From NCBI GenBank assembly GCA_026398815.1, contig JAPLSA010000031.1, positions 124,001 to 188,000 on the forward strand: a stretch of 64,000 bases of DNA, in the 5' to 3' direction. The notes under the pieces are model-generated. The model had not been told where the DNA came from. It saw nothing but the letters and a program-made list of their open reading frames with translations, and made no database searches. This document shows, piece after piece, positions 54,089 to 63,526 of this stretch. A program made the position numbers and the translations under genes. This DNA comes from Gammaproteobacteria bacterium. GTDB lineage: Bacteria > Pseudomonadota > Gammaproteobacteria > Nevskiales > Nevskiaceae. Position 1 is the stretch's first letter. Each line of letters opens with the position of its first letter.

Positions 54089-54778
54089 ATGAAGTCGACG
54101 ACCCCTCCTGAAACCGGCCCCGCGCCGGGCGTTGCCGCGCATGGCGGCGGGGCGGCGCCGAAGCCGCGCGTGCGCGACCGCATCCTCGATACCGCCCGCA
54201 GCATGTTCTACCGCTACGGCCTGCGTGCGGTCGGCGTCGACGCGATCGCCTCCGAAGCCGGCACCAACAAGATGAGCTTCTATCGCTGCTTCGATTCCAA
54301 GGACGAGCTGATCGCCGAGTACCTGCGCGAACAGGGCCAGGCCTACTGGGCCTGGTGGGACGCCGCGATCGCGCCGCACGCCGGCGATGCCCGCCGCCAG
54401 CTCGAAGCGCTGTTCGACAACTACATGAGCCTGACCGGCAAGGACGGCTCGCGCGGCTGCTCGTTCGGCAACGCCGTGGTCGAGCTGCCGGAAGGCGATC
54501 ACCCGGGACGCCGGGTCATCGAGGCGCACAAGGCCGAGATGCGCAGCCGCCTGCGGCGGTTGTCCGCCGAGGCCGGCGCCCGCGATGCCGAGGCGCTCGG
54601 CGACACCCTGATGCTGCTGATGGAAGGCGGCTACCTGAGCCGGCTGAGCTTCCAGAGCCAGGGGCCGCTGACGGTGGCCGGCAAGGCCGTGCGCACCCTG
54701 CTCGACGCCCACATCCCGGCTCTGGCGGCGGACGCCGCCGCGCCGGCCCGGCGTCGCCGCACGGCGCCGGCCGGCTGA
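54089..54778 (+). CDS. TetR-family repressor of the divergent RND pump
   Basis: 229 residues. HTH: RDRILDTARSMFYRYG, VGVDAIASEAGTNKMSFYRC. The C-terminal ligand domain has a GCSFGNAVVELPEGDHPG segment typical of TetR_C regulators with aromatic or drug ligands. ATG has GGAG upstream. Divergent placement and the operator at 54020 point to local control of the pump and itself. Confidence 0.94.
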   Translation: MKSTTPPETGPAPGVAAHGGGAAPKPRVRDRILDTARSMFYRYGLRAVGVDAIASEAGTNKMSFYRCFDSKDELIAEYLREQGQAYWAWWDAAIAPHAGDARRQLEALFDNYMSLTGKDGSRGCSFGNAVVELPEGDHPGRRVIEAHKAEMRSRLRRLSAEAGARDAEALGDTLMLLMEGGYLSRLSFQSQGPLTVAGKAVRTLLDAHIPALAADAAAPARRRRTAPAG

Positions 54779-54802
54779 CGGCGCGCCCAGGTCCAGGCCC
54801 AG

Positions 54803-54834
54803 GCCGGCGCAGCAAGCGGCGTCAGGGCGCCGGC
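54803..54834. terminator. Hairpin between convergent tetR and acyl-CoA ligase genes
   Basis: Stem GCCGGCGC/GCGCCGGC, 16-nt loop, spanning the ligase stop. Same stem sequence as at 46458. No U-tract, so low confidence. Confidence 0.35.
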
Positions 54835-56483
54835 GGGTCGCCGGCTGCGGCTGCGTTTTCGCGTCCCTGCAGCTCGCGCCACAGGATCTTGCCCGAGCCC
54901 GATCGGGGCAGCGCATCGGCGAACACCACGATGCGCGGCTGCTTGTAGGCGGCCATCCGGGTCCGGCACCAGTCGATGATCTCCTCCGCACCGGTCCGGC
55001 CGCGCCATTCGGCCTTGAGCACGACGACGGCCTTGACGGTCTCGCCGCGACGGGCGTCGCGCGCCGCGATCACGCAGGCTTCCTGGATCTTCGGGTGCTG
55101 GTACATCGCCGACTCGACCTCCGCCGGCCAGACCTTGTAGCCGGCGGCGTTGATCATCCGCTTGAGACGATCGACGAGAAAGAAATAGCCGTCCTCATCG
55201 ACGTGGCCGAGATCGCCGGTGCGCAGGAAGCGCTTGCCGTCGATGTCGACGAAGGCGTCGGCGGTCGCCTGCGGATTGCGCCAGTAGCCGACCAGCAGCT
55301 GCGGGCTGTGGATGATGATCTCGCCGATCTCCCCGGCCGGCAGTTCGCGCCGCGTCTGCACGTCGACCACCCGTGAATCGGTGCCGAACAGCGGAATGCC
55401 CAGGCATTGCTTCTTCGGCCGCTGCGGCGGGTTGGTGTGGGTGCCGGCGATGGTTTCGGTCAGGCCGTAGCCTTCGACGTACGGCAGCTTCATCTCGATC
55501 AGCTGCTGGGCGATCGCCGCCGGCATCGCCGCGCCGCCGCCCGACAGCTGGCGCAGCGACGACAGGTCGTACTGCGCCAGATCCGGGTGCGACAGCAGGT
55601 CGATGACCATGGTCGGCACCGCCGTCCAGGCGCTGACCCGGTGGCGCTGGATCAGCTCGGCGGCAGCGCTTCGATCCCAGCGCGGCAGCACGACGATGGT
55701 GTTGCCGGCGGACAGCGGCGCGTTCATCGCGCACTGCATGCCGGTGACATGGAACCACGGCGCCGAGGCCAGCACCGTCGCCTCCGGCTGCAGATCGAAC
55801 CAGGTGGCGAAGGCCCGCAGCGAATGCACGACGGCGCGATGCGTATGCATGCAGCCCTTCGGCCGGCCGGTGGTGCCGGAGGTGTAGGGCATCACGCAAA
55901 GATCCGCAGCCGTCGCCGTCAGCGGGCCCGGCTGGCGATCGAGACCAAGCGCCGTCGACCAGGCGGTCACCGCGTCGCCGGCGGCAGGGGGCGGCGCTGA
56001 CGCGGCGGCTGCGTTCAGGCTGTCGTTGTCGCCGGCGACGATCAGCCGGCGCAGCGGCTGGCCCGGCCCGAGCAGGGGCGCGATCCGCGCCAGCAGCGCG
56101 TCGGCGGCCAGTGCGGTGCTGATGCCGGCGTCGTCGATGTAATGCCGCAGTTCGTCGGCGACGCTCATCGGGTTGACCGGCACCACCACCGCGTTGGCAC
56201 GCAGGATCGCGTAGAAGCCGATCAGGAACTGCGGGCTGTTCTGCATCAACAGCAGCACCCGGTCCCCGGCGCGGACACCACAGTCCTGCTCGAGGAAGCC
56301 GGCGAGCCGGCAGGCATCGTCGTGGAAGCGCCGGAAGCTCAGCTGCTGCCCGTGGCAGATCAGCGCGGGCTTGTCCAGGAAGCGCCGCGCCGACTGCGCG
56401 GCGATCTCGAACAGCGTGTCCGGCCGCTCGTCGAGCTGCCGGGGTGCGTGCGCGGGCCAGAACAGCAGATGGCGGTCCGACAT
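54822..56483 (-). CDS. AMP-forming acyl-CoA synthetase (fatty/aromatic acid)
   Basis: 553 residues. Activates a carboxylic acid with ATP to the acyl-CoA. Motifs: PYTSGTTGRPKGCMHTH (P-loop), APWFHVTGMQ, GYGLTETIAGTH (A5), RTGDLGHVDEDGYF (A7) and GSGKILWREL (catalytic Lys, A10). Resembles long-chain fatty acid ligases; exact substrate unknown. Followed downstream by the tetR end. Confidence 0.93.
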   Translation of the reverse strand: MSDRHLLFWPAHAPRQLDERPDTLFEIAAQSARRFLDKPALICHGQQLSFRRFHDDACRLAGFLEQDCGVRAGDRVLLLMQNSPQFLIGFYAILRANAVVVPVNPMSVADELRHYIDDAGISTALAADALLARIAPLLGPGQPLRRLIVAGDNDSLNAAAASAPPPAAGDAVTAWSTALGLDRQPGPLTATAADLCVMPYTSGTTGRPKGCMHTHRAVVHSLRAFATWFDLQPEATVLASAPWFHVTGMQCAMNAPLSAGNTIVVLPRWDRSAAAELIQRHRVSAWTAVPTMVIDLLSHPDLAQYDLSSLRQLSGGGAAMPAAIAQQLIEMKLPYVEGYGLTETIAGTHTNPPQRPKKQCLGIPLFGTDSRVVDVQTRRELPAGEIGEIIIHSPQLLVGYWRNPQATADAFVDIDGKRFLRTGDLGHVDEDGYFFLVDRLKRMINAAGYKVWPAEVESAMYQHPKIQEACVIAARDARRGETVKAVVVLKAEWRGRTGAEEIIDWCRTRMAAYKQPRIVVFADALPRSGSGKILWRELQGRENAAAAGDPPAP

Positions 56484-56529
56484 CAGCAGCGCCCCGCTGC
56501 CTGCCGCGCGCCGCCGACCACCACCGACC

Positions 56530-57057
56530 TCACGGCGCGCCGAGGCCGCCCGGCTTCACCAGCCCCGCCGTCACCTCGATGCCGGGCCAGCGCGTCGGCT
56601 CCAGATAGGTGTGGTCGTTGACGATCTTGCCGTTCCTGATCAGCAGGATCGCGCACCACGGCGAGAAGAACGCGGGCCGTGCGGAATCGAGGATCACCGC
56701 TTCGACCACGGTCCGGTCGTCGCCGATGAAATAGATCTGGTCGATGCGCATGTGGCGTCCCGGCGCTTTCGCCTGGATCGCCTTTTCCAAGGTCAGGAAC
56801 TGGGCCTGCCCATGCGCGGAAGCGCCGGTGAAATAGACATCGGCATCCTTGGCGTAGGTCTCCATCACCATCTTTTCGGCATCGCTGTTGTAGGTGTCGT
56901 GCCAGCGCTGCACCACCGCCAGCATCGCTTTCTGGGCATCGGTCCTGGCGGCTGCCGTGGCGAATCCCGGGCTGGCCGGTGCGGCGGCAAGGGCCGGCAT
57001 GCCGATCGCCAGGGCCGCGCTGGCGGCCAGAGCCCGCAGCAACGTCGTCGTGTTCAT
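56530..57057 (-). CDS. Exported SnoaL/NTF2-like protein
   Basis: 175 residues from ATG 57057 (AGGAG 9 nt upstream). Signal peptide (ending MPALAAAP). The mature part has a nuclear-transport-factor-2-like fold: AMLAVVQRWHDTYNSDAEKM, YAKDADVYFTG, then AILLIRNGKIVNDHTYLEP. Such domains serve as small ligand-binding or isomerase pockets. Divergent from the AraC regulator at 57211, which may control it. Confidence 0.75.
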   Translation of the reverse strand: MNTTTLLRALAASAALAIGMPALAAAPASPGFATAAARTDAQKAMLAVVQRWHDTYNSDAEKMVMETYAKDADVYFTGASAHGQAQFLTLEKAIQAKAPGRHMRIDQIYFIGDDRTVVEAVILDSARPAFFSPWCAILLIRNGKIVNDHTYLEPTRWPGIEVTAGLVKPGGLGAP

Positions 57058-57210
57058 CGAAGGATCTCCTCGCGCGCTGGAATGGGAATGGGCTGCGGCG
57101 CGCCGGCGCATCGGCCTCCGCGCCCGGATTAGACTCAAGGCCCGGCCCAGCGTCTTTCAGCGGCGGCCGCGTATTTGCAGGTTCGGCCGGGCATTGCGAC
57201 GGAGCCGTTC

Positions 57211-58107
57211 ATGATTCAGCCCGAGGGGACTGTCCCGGCGCTGCTGCCGGACGCGACGACGCTGCTGACCCGCGAAGCGGGTTTTGCACCCTGCCTGTCC
57301 AGCGACCGGCAGGGCTGGAAGGACATCCGCCTGTGCAAGTGGGAAGGCAGCAGCCCGTCGGTGTGGTATCCGCCGTTCAGGGAACTGATCCTGATCTTCC
57401 AGTCCGGCCCCGATCGGATGCGCGCCCGACGCGACGGCCGCTGGCTCGACCACGCCTCGGTCCGCGGGCGGATCACCGTGGTGCCGCCGGGTACGCCGCT
57501 CGACTGGCAGGTCGACGGACGGATCGACAGCTGGACGCTGCAGATCCCGGCGCGGAGCTTCGACGGCCTGCTCGACGACGCTCCCGGCGAACGGCTGATG
57601 CAGCGGGTCCGCTTCGATTTCGCCAGCGACGATCCGCTGCTGCGATCGTCGCTGGATGCGCTCGGCCGCGAGCTGCAGCAGCCGCACGGCTTCGGCCGGC
57701 AGTACGCGGCGGCGATCGCCGACACCATCAAGCTGCATCTGCTGCGACGCGCCAGCGGGGTCGTCGAGCCGCCGGCCCGGCGCCTGCCGCGCGCGGTGCT
57801 GGACCGGGTGCTCGAACGGATCGCGGGCGGGATCGAAGGCGGCGTCACGCTCGATGAACTGGCCCGGCTGTCCGGGCATGGCCGCTCGCAGTTCACCGCC
57901 GCGTTCCGGGCCTCGATGGGCTGTTCGCCGCTGCAGCACCTGCGCCAGCTGCGGATCGACGGCGCCAAGCAGCGGCTGGCCCGCAGCCGGGCACCGCTGG
58001 TCGAGATCGCGCTGGCGCTGGGCTTCGCCAGCCAGGCGCATTTCAGCGCCTGCTTCCGTCAGGCCGTGGGGATGACGCCATCGCGATACCGGCAGTCGGT
58101 ACAGTGA
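57211..58107 (+). CDS. AraC-family transcriptional regulator
   Basis: 298 residues from ATG 57211 (GGAG upstream). C-terminal double HTH: VTLDELARLSGHGRSQFTAA, and LVEIALALGFASQAHFSACF then RQAVGMTPSRYR. The N-terminal 190 residues are an unassigned ligand-binding domain. Divergent from the NTF2-like gene; target unknown. Confidence 0.92.
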   Translation: MIQPEGTVPALLPDATTLLTREAGFAPCLSSDRQGWKDIRLCKWEGSSPSVWYPPFRELILIFQSGPDRMRARRDGRWLDHASVRGRITVVPPGTPLDWQVDGRIDSWTLQIPARSFDGLLDDAPGERLMQRVRFDFASDDPLLRSSLDALGRELQQPHGFGRQYAAAIADTIKLHLLRRASGVVEPPARRLPRAVLDRVLERIAGGIEGGVTLDELARLSGHGRSQFTAAFRASMGCSPLQHLRQLRIDGAKQRLARSRAPLVEIALALGFASQAHFSACFRQAVGMTPSRYRQSVQ

Positions 58108-58147
58108 GCCGGCGCTGCCGCGCCGCCTGCCTGTCCGACTCGCCACC

Positions 58148-58732
58148 ATGCCCGACACCATCACCCTCACCCCCTTCGCCCGTGCTCGTCTGTTCCCGAA
58201 GCAGCGCCGCCCGAACACCATCCAGGACATCAGCCCGGCCGAGTTCGTCGCCTATCTGAATGCCCATGCGCCGGCGCGGGTGATCGACGGCTACGCGCCG
58301 TTCTGCAAGCTGCACGTGCACCGCAACTGGACCTCGACGCGCTGCCTGACGGTGGCGATCACCGACGACAACCGGCACCTGCTGCGCTCCGGCTACGAGG
58401 CGCGCAGCAAGGACGAGCTGCCGGTGCTGACGCGCTGGTTCGAAGGGCTCACGGCACCGGTCGCGGACTATCTGGTGGTGATCCTGTACAGCCGCGCGCA
58501 GATGGAGAAGGAAGGCGAGCCGATCGACGGCGACTGGGGCATCGTCGGCTGCCTGACCACCGCCGAGCCGGAAGAGATTCCGATGGCGCCGATCACCATG
58601 ATGCGCAACGCGCTCGGCGTGGCCGAAGGCGGCTCGGACGTGCCGCTGGACCGCGCGGCCTACCAGCGTAGCGTCGCCTACTGGGAGCGCCATGCGAACT
58701 GGCGGGTGGTGGCGCCGGCCGCTGGCGGCTGA
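58148..58732 (+). CDS. DUF3228 family protein
   Basis: 194 residues. Recognised by the family start TITLTPFARARLFPKQRR with NTIQDISPAEFVAYL, and the central CLTVAITDDNRHLLRSGYEAR and DGDWGIVGCLT. No catalytic motif is obvious. Cytosolic; function unknown. Follows the AraC gene by 40 nt. Confidence 0.85.
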   Translation: MPDTITLTPFARARLFPKQRRPNTIQDISPAEFVAYLNAHAPARVIDGYAPFCKLHVHRNWTSTRCLTVAITDDNRHLLRSGYEARSKDELPVLTRWFEGLTAPVADYLVVILYSRAQMEKEGEPIDGDWGIVGCLTTAEPEEIPMAPITMMRNALGVAEGGSDVPLDRAAYQRSVAYWERHANWRVVAPAAGG

Positions 58733-58816
58733 TCGGGCTGGCCCGCTGGCCATCGGCCGCTGCTCCACCGCGCCGCTGCGGGACAATGGCGGCCTGACCA
58801 CGACGAGGAGTTTCCG

Positions 58817-59698
58817 ATGCCGGACCGGCTGGATCGGCTGCTGACGCTGCTGGACATCGAAACGCTGGACGCCAACCTGTTTCGCGGCCAGTCGCGCGAT
58901 GACGGTTTCAAGCAGCTTTATGGCGGACAGGTGGTGGCGCAGGCGCTGGTGGCGGCCACCCGCACGGTGCCCAAGGACCGGCCGGCGCAGTCGCTGCATG
59001 CCTATTTCCTGCGCCCCGGCGACCTGCACCTGCCGATCATCTACGAGGTGGAGCGCATCCGCGACGGCGGCAGCTTCACGACGCGCCGCGTGCAGGCGAT
59101 CCAGAACAGCGTGCCGATCTTCTCGATGATGGTGTCGTTCCACGCGCCGGAAGACGGCTGGGACCACCAGCCGGCGATGCCGGAGGTGCCGGCGCCGGAG
59201 GTGCTGAAGTCCGGCACCCTGTTATTCGCCGAATGGCAGGCCGGGCCCCCGGACGTGTCGCCGGGGCTGCTCGGCGTGAAGGTGATTGCCGAACGCGCCG
59301 GCATCGAGATCCGTCCGGCGCTGGACCTGCAGTCGAAGGCCGGCGAGACGCCGGGCGGCCAGCGGCTGTGGATCCGCTGCACCGGCGACCGGCCGCCGCC
59401 GCCGGAATGGCACACGGTGCTGCTGGCCTATGCGTCGGATTTCGATCTGATCGGCACCGCCAAGCTGCCGCACGGCGGCTACTACGGCCAGCCGGACATG
59501 ATGATGGCGAGCCTCGACCACGCGATCTGGTTCCACCGGCCGGCGAATTTCGATGACTGGTTGCTGTACTGCATCGATGCGCCGACCGCCGCCGCCGGAC
59601 GCGCCTTCATCACCGGCCGGCTGTACGACCGCGCCGGTCGCCTGGTGGCCAGCACCACGCAGGAAGGGCTGATGCGGCGGCTGCGCGACCGCAGCTGA
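58817..59698 (+). CDS. tesB: Acyl-CoA thioesterase II
   Basis: 293 residues, double-hotdog enzyme hydrolysing acyl-CoA. Motifs: LFRGQSRDDGFKQLYGGQVV, HAYFLRPGD, LAYASDFDLIGTAKLPHGG (family Asp), ASLDHAIWFHRPANFDDWLL (second hotdog) and LVASTTQEGLMR at the end. GGAG upstream of ATG. Matches TesB in length. Confidence 0.95.
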   Translation: MPDRLDRLLTLLDIETLDANLFRGQSRDDGFKQLYGGQVVAQALVAATRTVPKDRPAQSLHAYFLRPGDLHLPIIYEVERIRDGGSFTTRRVQAIQNSVPIFSMMVSFHAPEDGWDHQPAMPEVPAPEVLKSGTLLFAEWQAGPPDVSPGLLGVKVIAERAGIEIRPALDLQSKAGETPGGQRLWIRCTGDRPPPPEWHTVLLAYASDFDLIGTAKLPHGGYYGQPDMMMASLDHAIWFHRPANFDDWLLYCIDAPTAAAGRAFITGRLYDRAGRLVASTTQEGLMRRLRDRS

Positions 59699-59718
59699 GT
59701 GCCGGGGCTGAGCGCGGC

Positions 59719-61116
59719 TCACCAGCCGCCGCGCAGCCGCACCTCGGCTTCCAGCGACATCGCGGTCGGCGTGTCGACGGCGGTGCCGGGCAGCAGCGCA
59801 TCCGGCCGCTGGGCGCGATCGAACCAGAAGCCGCTGCTGTCCGCGCTGCCGACGCCGACCGCCGGATGGCTGGCCAGCCAGACCATGGTGTCGGCGCCCT
59901 GGCGCGGCGTGCGCAGGAACGGCTGCATGCGGCGATCGAAGTCCGGCAGCGAGCGGGCCACACCCGGCGTCGCCGCCCAGCCGGGATGCATGGCGTGCCA
60001 GGCGATGCGCGGCTCGTCTTCGGCCCACAGCCGGGTCAGCGCCAGCAGGCCGCGCTTGGCTCGGGCGTAGGCCTTGGTGCCGTCGAACGGGCCGCGCTGG
60101 TAGTCGAGGTCGTCCAGCACCAGCCCCTGCAGGTACAGGCCGCCGGACACCACGTTGATGACCCGGCCGCGCCGCCGGGCCAGCAGCGGCTCCAGGCGCT
60201 TGGCCAGCAGCGCCGGGCTCAGCAGGTTGACCGCCAGCGTGCGCTCGTGGCCCTCGGCGGTGTCGCCGCGTTCGGCGAACAGCGCGCCGGCGTTGTTGAT
60301 CAGCACGTCGAGCTCCGGCTGCTCGGCCAGCAGCCGTTCGGCCAGCCGCTGGGTGTCGGCCAGCGACGACAGCTCGGCCTCGTAGGGCAGCAGCTCGCAG
60401 GGGCCGGCGAAGTCGCGGATCGTCTGCTGGGCTGCCGCCAGCCGGTCCGCGTCGCGGCCGATCAGGATCAGCCGGGCGCCGAGCCGCGCCAGTTCCTGGG
60501 CGGCGGCCAGCCCGAGCCCGGCGGTGACGCCGGTGATCGCCACGGTGCGGCCGTCCAGGCGCCGGCTCAGGCCGCGCGAATGCTGGGTACGCCAGCCGCG
60601 CCGGGTGAAGGCGACCATGCCGGGCACCACCAGCTTCTGCGCCAGCCGTTCGCGTTTCGGCAGCTGTTCCGGGCCGTCCTCGACCAGCGCCCGGACCAGG
60701 CCGGTCATCGCCTGGTCGCCAAGCCGTTCGGCCCAGGGCTTGAGCAGCGGCGCGATGCGGGCCGGGATCGCTTCCCAGCGCATCACGGCCTGGTAGCGCA
60801 GCCGGGTGCGGGCCTGTCCGCGGGCCTCGAAATCCAGTGTGTCGACCACGGTGAAGCCGGGGCCTTCACCGTGCAGCACCAGCTGGCGGTTCTCGTCGCG
60901 CGTCACCAGCTGGTACTGCGCCGGCACCGAGCGGCCCAGCACGTTCAGGCGCAGCGCGAAGCGGCTGCCCGCTGCGGCCGCACCCGGGGTGTGCTTGTCG
61001 GCCTCGAAGACGCCGGGGTCCCACTGCCCGGTGGTCGAGAAATCGGCCAGGTAGCGGAAGCAGTCGGCCAGCGGGCGGTCGAGCACCAGCTCGCGGGTCA
61101 GCGGCAGGGTCAGCAT
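59719..61116 (-). CDS. SRPBCC-SDR fusion protein (DHRS12-like)
   Basis: 465 residues from ATG 61116 (no clear ribosome site; 61197 is the far alternative). Residues 1-150 are an SRPBCC/polyketide-cyclase-like domain (LDRPLADCFRYLADFSTTGQ, VLGRSVPAQYQLV). Residues 185-465 are a short-chain dehydrogenase with TGVTAGLGLAAA (NAD(P) site), LINNAGALF and YARAK (catalytic Tyr and Lys in YxxxK). The lipid-binding domain may hold the substrate for the reductase. Resembles the DHRS12-type SDR. Neighbours suggest lipid metabolism. Confidence 0.85.
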   Translation of the reverse strand: MLTLPLTRELVLDRPLADCFRYLADFSTTGQWDPGVFEADKHTPGAAAAGSRFALRLNVLGRSVPAQYQLVTRDENRQLVLHGEGPGFTVVDTLDFEARGQARTRLRYQAVMRWEAIPARIAPLLKPWAERLGDQAMTGLVRALVEDGPEQLPKRERLAQKLVVPGMVAFTRRGWRTQHSRGLSRRLDGRTVAITGVTAGLGLAAAQELARLGARLILIGRDADRLAAAQQTIRDFAGPCELLPYEAELSSLADTQRLAERLLAEQPELDVLINNAGALFAERGDTAEGHERTLAVNLLSPALLAKRLEPLLARRRGRVINVVSGGLYLQGLVLDDLDYQRGPFDGTKAYARAKRGLLALTRLWAEDEPRIAWHAMHPGWAATPGVARSLPDFDRRMQPFLRTPRQGADTMVWLASHPAVGVGSADSSGFWFDRAQRPDALLPGTAVDTPTAMSLEAEVRLRGGW

Positions 61117-61211
61117 GGGCGGCGGAGGGAGGTTCGCGGTGCGGAGCGGGGACGCCAAGCCTAGTGCAGCGCACACGGTTTGTTGTACGCGCTGCACTGA
61201 CGGCAGCGGCG

Positions 61212-62924
61212 TCAGCCTTCGCGACGGCGCAGCTGCTTCAGGCGGTAGGCCAGCTGCGGCCGGGTCAGGCCCAGCGCCCGCGCCGCCGCCGACAGGTTGC
61301 CGCCGGCCTGGGCCACGGCGTGCTCGATCATCCGCGCCTGCACGGTCTCGATCGACTGGCCGGCGATGGCCTCGGCGGCTGGCTCCGCCGCCGCGGCCGG
61401 ACCCGCGTCGTCATGATCCGCGCGGGCCCGCAGGCTGCCGGCGCGGTCGAGCATCAGCGAACCGCTGCCCAGCTGCTCGCCGCCGGAGAACAGGTGCACG
61501 ACATCGATCGCGCCGCCTTCCGGCGCCAGGATCATGCCGCGCTCGACGATGTTCTCCAGCTCGCGGATGTTGCCGGGCCAGCTGTAGCTGAGCATCGCGT
61601 CGATCGCCTGCGCGGTGAAGCCGGTGGCGCTGCCGCCGTTGCGCTGGTTGAACTTGCGCAGGAAGTGATTCATGAAGATCGGGATGTCTTCGCGGCGCTG
61701 GCGCAGCGGCGGCACGGTGATCGGGAACACGTTGAGGCGGAAGAACAGGTCTTCGCGGAAGCGCCGGGCGCGCACTTCCTCGCGCAGGTCGAGATTGGTG
61801 GCGGCCACCAGCCGCACGTCGACCTTGTGGGTGCGGGTGCCGCCGACCCGCTCGATCTCCCGCTCCTGCAGCGCGCGCAGCAGCTTGCCCTGCGCGGTCC
61901 AGCTGAGGATGCCGATCTCGTCCAGGAACAGCGTGCCGCCGTGGGCGCGCTCGAAACGGCCGGGCCGGGCGGTGGCGGCGCCGGTGAAGGCGCCGCGTTC
62001 GACGCCGAACAGCTCGGATTCGATCAGGTTTTCCGGAATCGCCGCGCAGTTGATCGCCACGAACGGCCCGACCGCGCGCTTGCTGACCCGGTGCAGGCTG
62101 CGCGCCAGCACTTCCTTGCCGACGCCACTTTCGCCGAGGAACAGCACCGTGGCCTGGGTATCGGCCACCCGGCGCACCATGTGGCAGGCGGCGTTGAAGC
62201 CGGCCGAAGCGCCGACCACGTCGGCATCGCCCAGCAGATCCTGAGCCGCGCTGCCGACCGGCGTGGCGGCGGCGGTGGCCAGACCGGCGGTCAGCGCATC
62301 GGCGCGCAGGAAGGCGAGATCGCCGCTGGCATCGCCCCAGGCTTCCACCGGCTTGCCGACGATCCGGCAGTGCGGCGCGCCCTGCGCCCGGCATTCCACT
62401 TCGCGGAACAGCACCGGCCGGCCCATGAAGCGGCTGATGAAGCCGGCGGCGTAGCCGGTCTGCTGCCAGCAGACCGGTTCGCGGCCGATGCCGTACTGGC
62501 GGATGTGTTCTTCGGCTTCCGCCGAGCCGTGCCAGATGAACTCGCCGTCGAAGTGGCCCTTTTCCTCGTCGATCTCCATGCGCACCGGCTCGACCCGCGC
62601 CGTGCCTTCGAGCATGTGCAGCTGCGGGCCGCCGAACACGGCGGCGTCGGCACCGCCGGCGTCGCGCAGCTTGCGCGACAGCTCGGCGTCGTGGGAGCCG
62701 GAGTTGTAGCCGATGCGGGTCAGCAGGCCGCGGGCGCGATCGGTGCCGAGGCTTTCGATCAGTTCCCGACGCAGCACGCCGAAGGCCGAGCTGTGCATCA
62801 GCAGCATCCGCTGGTCGTCGAGCCAGATGCGGCCTTCCTCCGGCTCGAAGCGCACCCGGGCCAGCAGGTCGCTGACGTCCGGGTACAGCAGCGGTGCCGG
62901 GGCGGCAGGCGGGGGCAGCGGCAT
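61212..62924 (-). CDS. DmpR/MopR-type sigma-54-dependent phenol-responsive activator
   Basis: 570 residues. An N-terminal XylR-N/V4R sensor has the zinc set C...E..C....C ([21 protein letters not shown]) and phenol-pocket His and Trp (QLHMLEG, FIWHG) as in DmpR/MopR. Central AAA+ domain with Walker [13 protein letters not shown], the sigma-54 loop GAFTGA, and Walker [11 protein letters not shown]-terminal Fis-type HTH ([19 protein letters not shown]). Divergent from the phenol hydroxylase genes, with UAS and -24/-12 sites between. It should switch that operon on when phenols are present. Confidence 0.95.
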   Translation of the reverse strand: MPLPPPAAPAPLLYPDVSDLLARVRFEPEEGRIWLDDQRMLLMHSSAFGVLRRELIESLGTDRARGLLTRIGYNSGSHDAELSRKLRDAGGADAAVFGGPQLHMLEGTARVEPVRMEIDEEKGHFDGEFIWHGSAEAEEHIRQYGIGREPVCWQQTGYAAGFISRFMGRPVLFREVECRAQGAPHCRIVGKPVEAWGDASGDLAFLRADALTAGLATAAATPVGSAAQDLLGDADVVGASAGFNAACHMVRRVADTQATVLFLGESGVGKEVLARSLHRVSKRAVGPFVAINCAAIPENLIESELFGVERGAFTGAATARPGRFERAHGGTLFLDEIGILSWTAQGKLLRALQEREIERVGGTRTHKVDVRLVAATNLDLREEVRARRFREDLFFRLNVFPITVPPLRQRREDIPIFMNHFLRKFNQRNGGSATGFTAQAIDAMLSYSWPGNIRELENIVERGMILAPEGGAIDVVHLFSGGEQLGSGSLMLDRAGSLRARADHDDAGPAAAAEPAAEAIAGQSIETVQARMIEHAVAQAGGNLSAAARALGLTRPQLAYRLKQLRRREG

Positions 62925-62946
62925 GGTCGGCGATCAGCGGCGAGGT

Positions 62947-62975
62947 TTGATCAACAGATTAATCAAATTGATCAA
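62947..62975. promoter_or_regulatory. Upstream activating sequence for the sigma-54 activator
   Basis: Two TTGATCAA palindromes at 62947-62954 and 62968-62975, 21 bp apart (two helical turns), with a GATTAATC palindrome between. This matches the TTGATCAA-rich UAS of XylR/DmpR. It lies about 190 bp from the -12 element of the hydroxylase promoter and just upstream of the activator's own start, so it may also affect its own expression. Confidence 0.75.
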
Positions 62976-63085
62976 ATCGCGGCCGACCAGAATCACCGAA
63001 TTCGACGAAAAGATGAAATCGGCCAATGAATCGATCACCGTGGCGGGTCGCGCCGGATTCAGTAATTTTCTATCAATACAAGTCT

Positions 63086-63098
63086 ATTCAAAGGCTTG
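63086..63098. promoter_or_regulatory. IHF-like site between UAS and sigma-54 promoter
   Basis: ATTCAAAGGCTTG matches the IHF consensus WATCAAnnnnTTR with one mismatch. It lies in an AT-rich block about 50-75 bp upstream of the -24/-12 promoter, where IHF bends DNA in related phenol promoters. Confidence 0.4.
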
Positions 63099-63137
63099 AA
63101 CAGTATTAATGGTTCCGGCAAAGCCGCCGCAGCGCGC

Positions 63138-63153
63138 TGGCACGCTCGGTGCA
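63138..63153 (+). promoter_or_regulatory. Sigma-54 (-24/-12) promoter of the phenol hydroxylase operon
   Basis: TGGCACGCTCGGTGCA: GG and GC elements 10 nt apart, matching TGGCAC-N5-TTGCW except for one base (G for the first T). It is 80 nt upstream of the dmpK start and downstream of the UAS. The region 62925-63232 has no gene. Confidence 0.85.
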
Positions 63154-63232
63154 ATCCTTCTGACAAGACATCAGGCCAAGACCTGATCACCGACGGGCAC
63201 CAGCCCGCGGCGCGGTGCGAACGGAGAACGAG

Positions 63233-63502
63233 ATGACGGTGGTGTCCCTGCATCCCGAGCGGAACCTGCTTGGGGCTCAACAGCGCTATGTGCGCCTGCG
63301 CGAACAGCGCGACGACGGCTTCGTGATCTTCGATTTCGCGATCGGCGATCCCCAGCTTTCCTGCGAACTGATCATGCCGGTGGCCGCCTACCAGGAATTC
63401 TGCGTGGCCAACCACGTCCTCCACCTCAGCGATCACCAGGCCGAACAGATCGACCGCGAAGCGCTCAAGTGGCGCTACGGCCAGCCCGGCATCAGCGAAT
63501 AA
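63233..63502 (+). CDS. dmpK: Phenol hydroxylase assembly subunit P0
   Basis: 89 residues, GGAG 7 nt before ATG 63233. Matches DmpK/PhP0: RYVRLREQRDDGFVIFDFAI, FCVANHVLHLSD. P0 is a small protein needed for correct iron loading or assembly of the multicomponent phenol hydroxylase. First gene of the operon. Confidence 0.93.
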   Translation: MTVVSLHPERNLLGAQQRYVRLREQRDDGFVIFDFAIGDPQLSCELIMPVAAYQEFCVANHVLHLSDHQAEQIDREALKWRYGQPGISE

Positions 63503-63526
63503 ACCAGAACCCGATCAGGAGGAATC

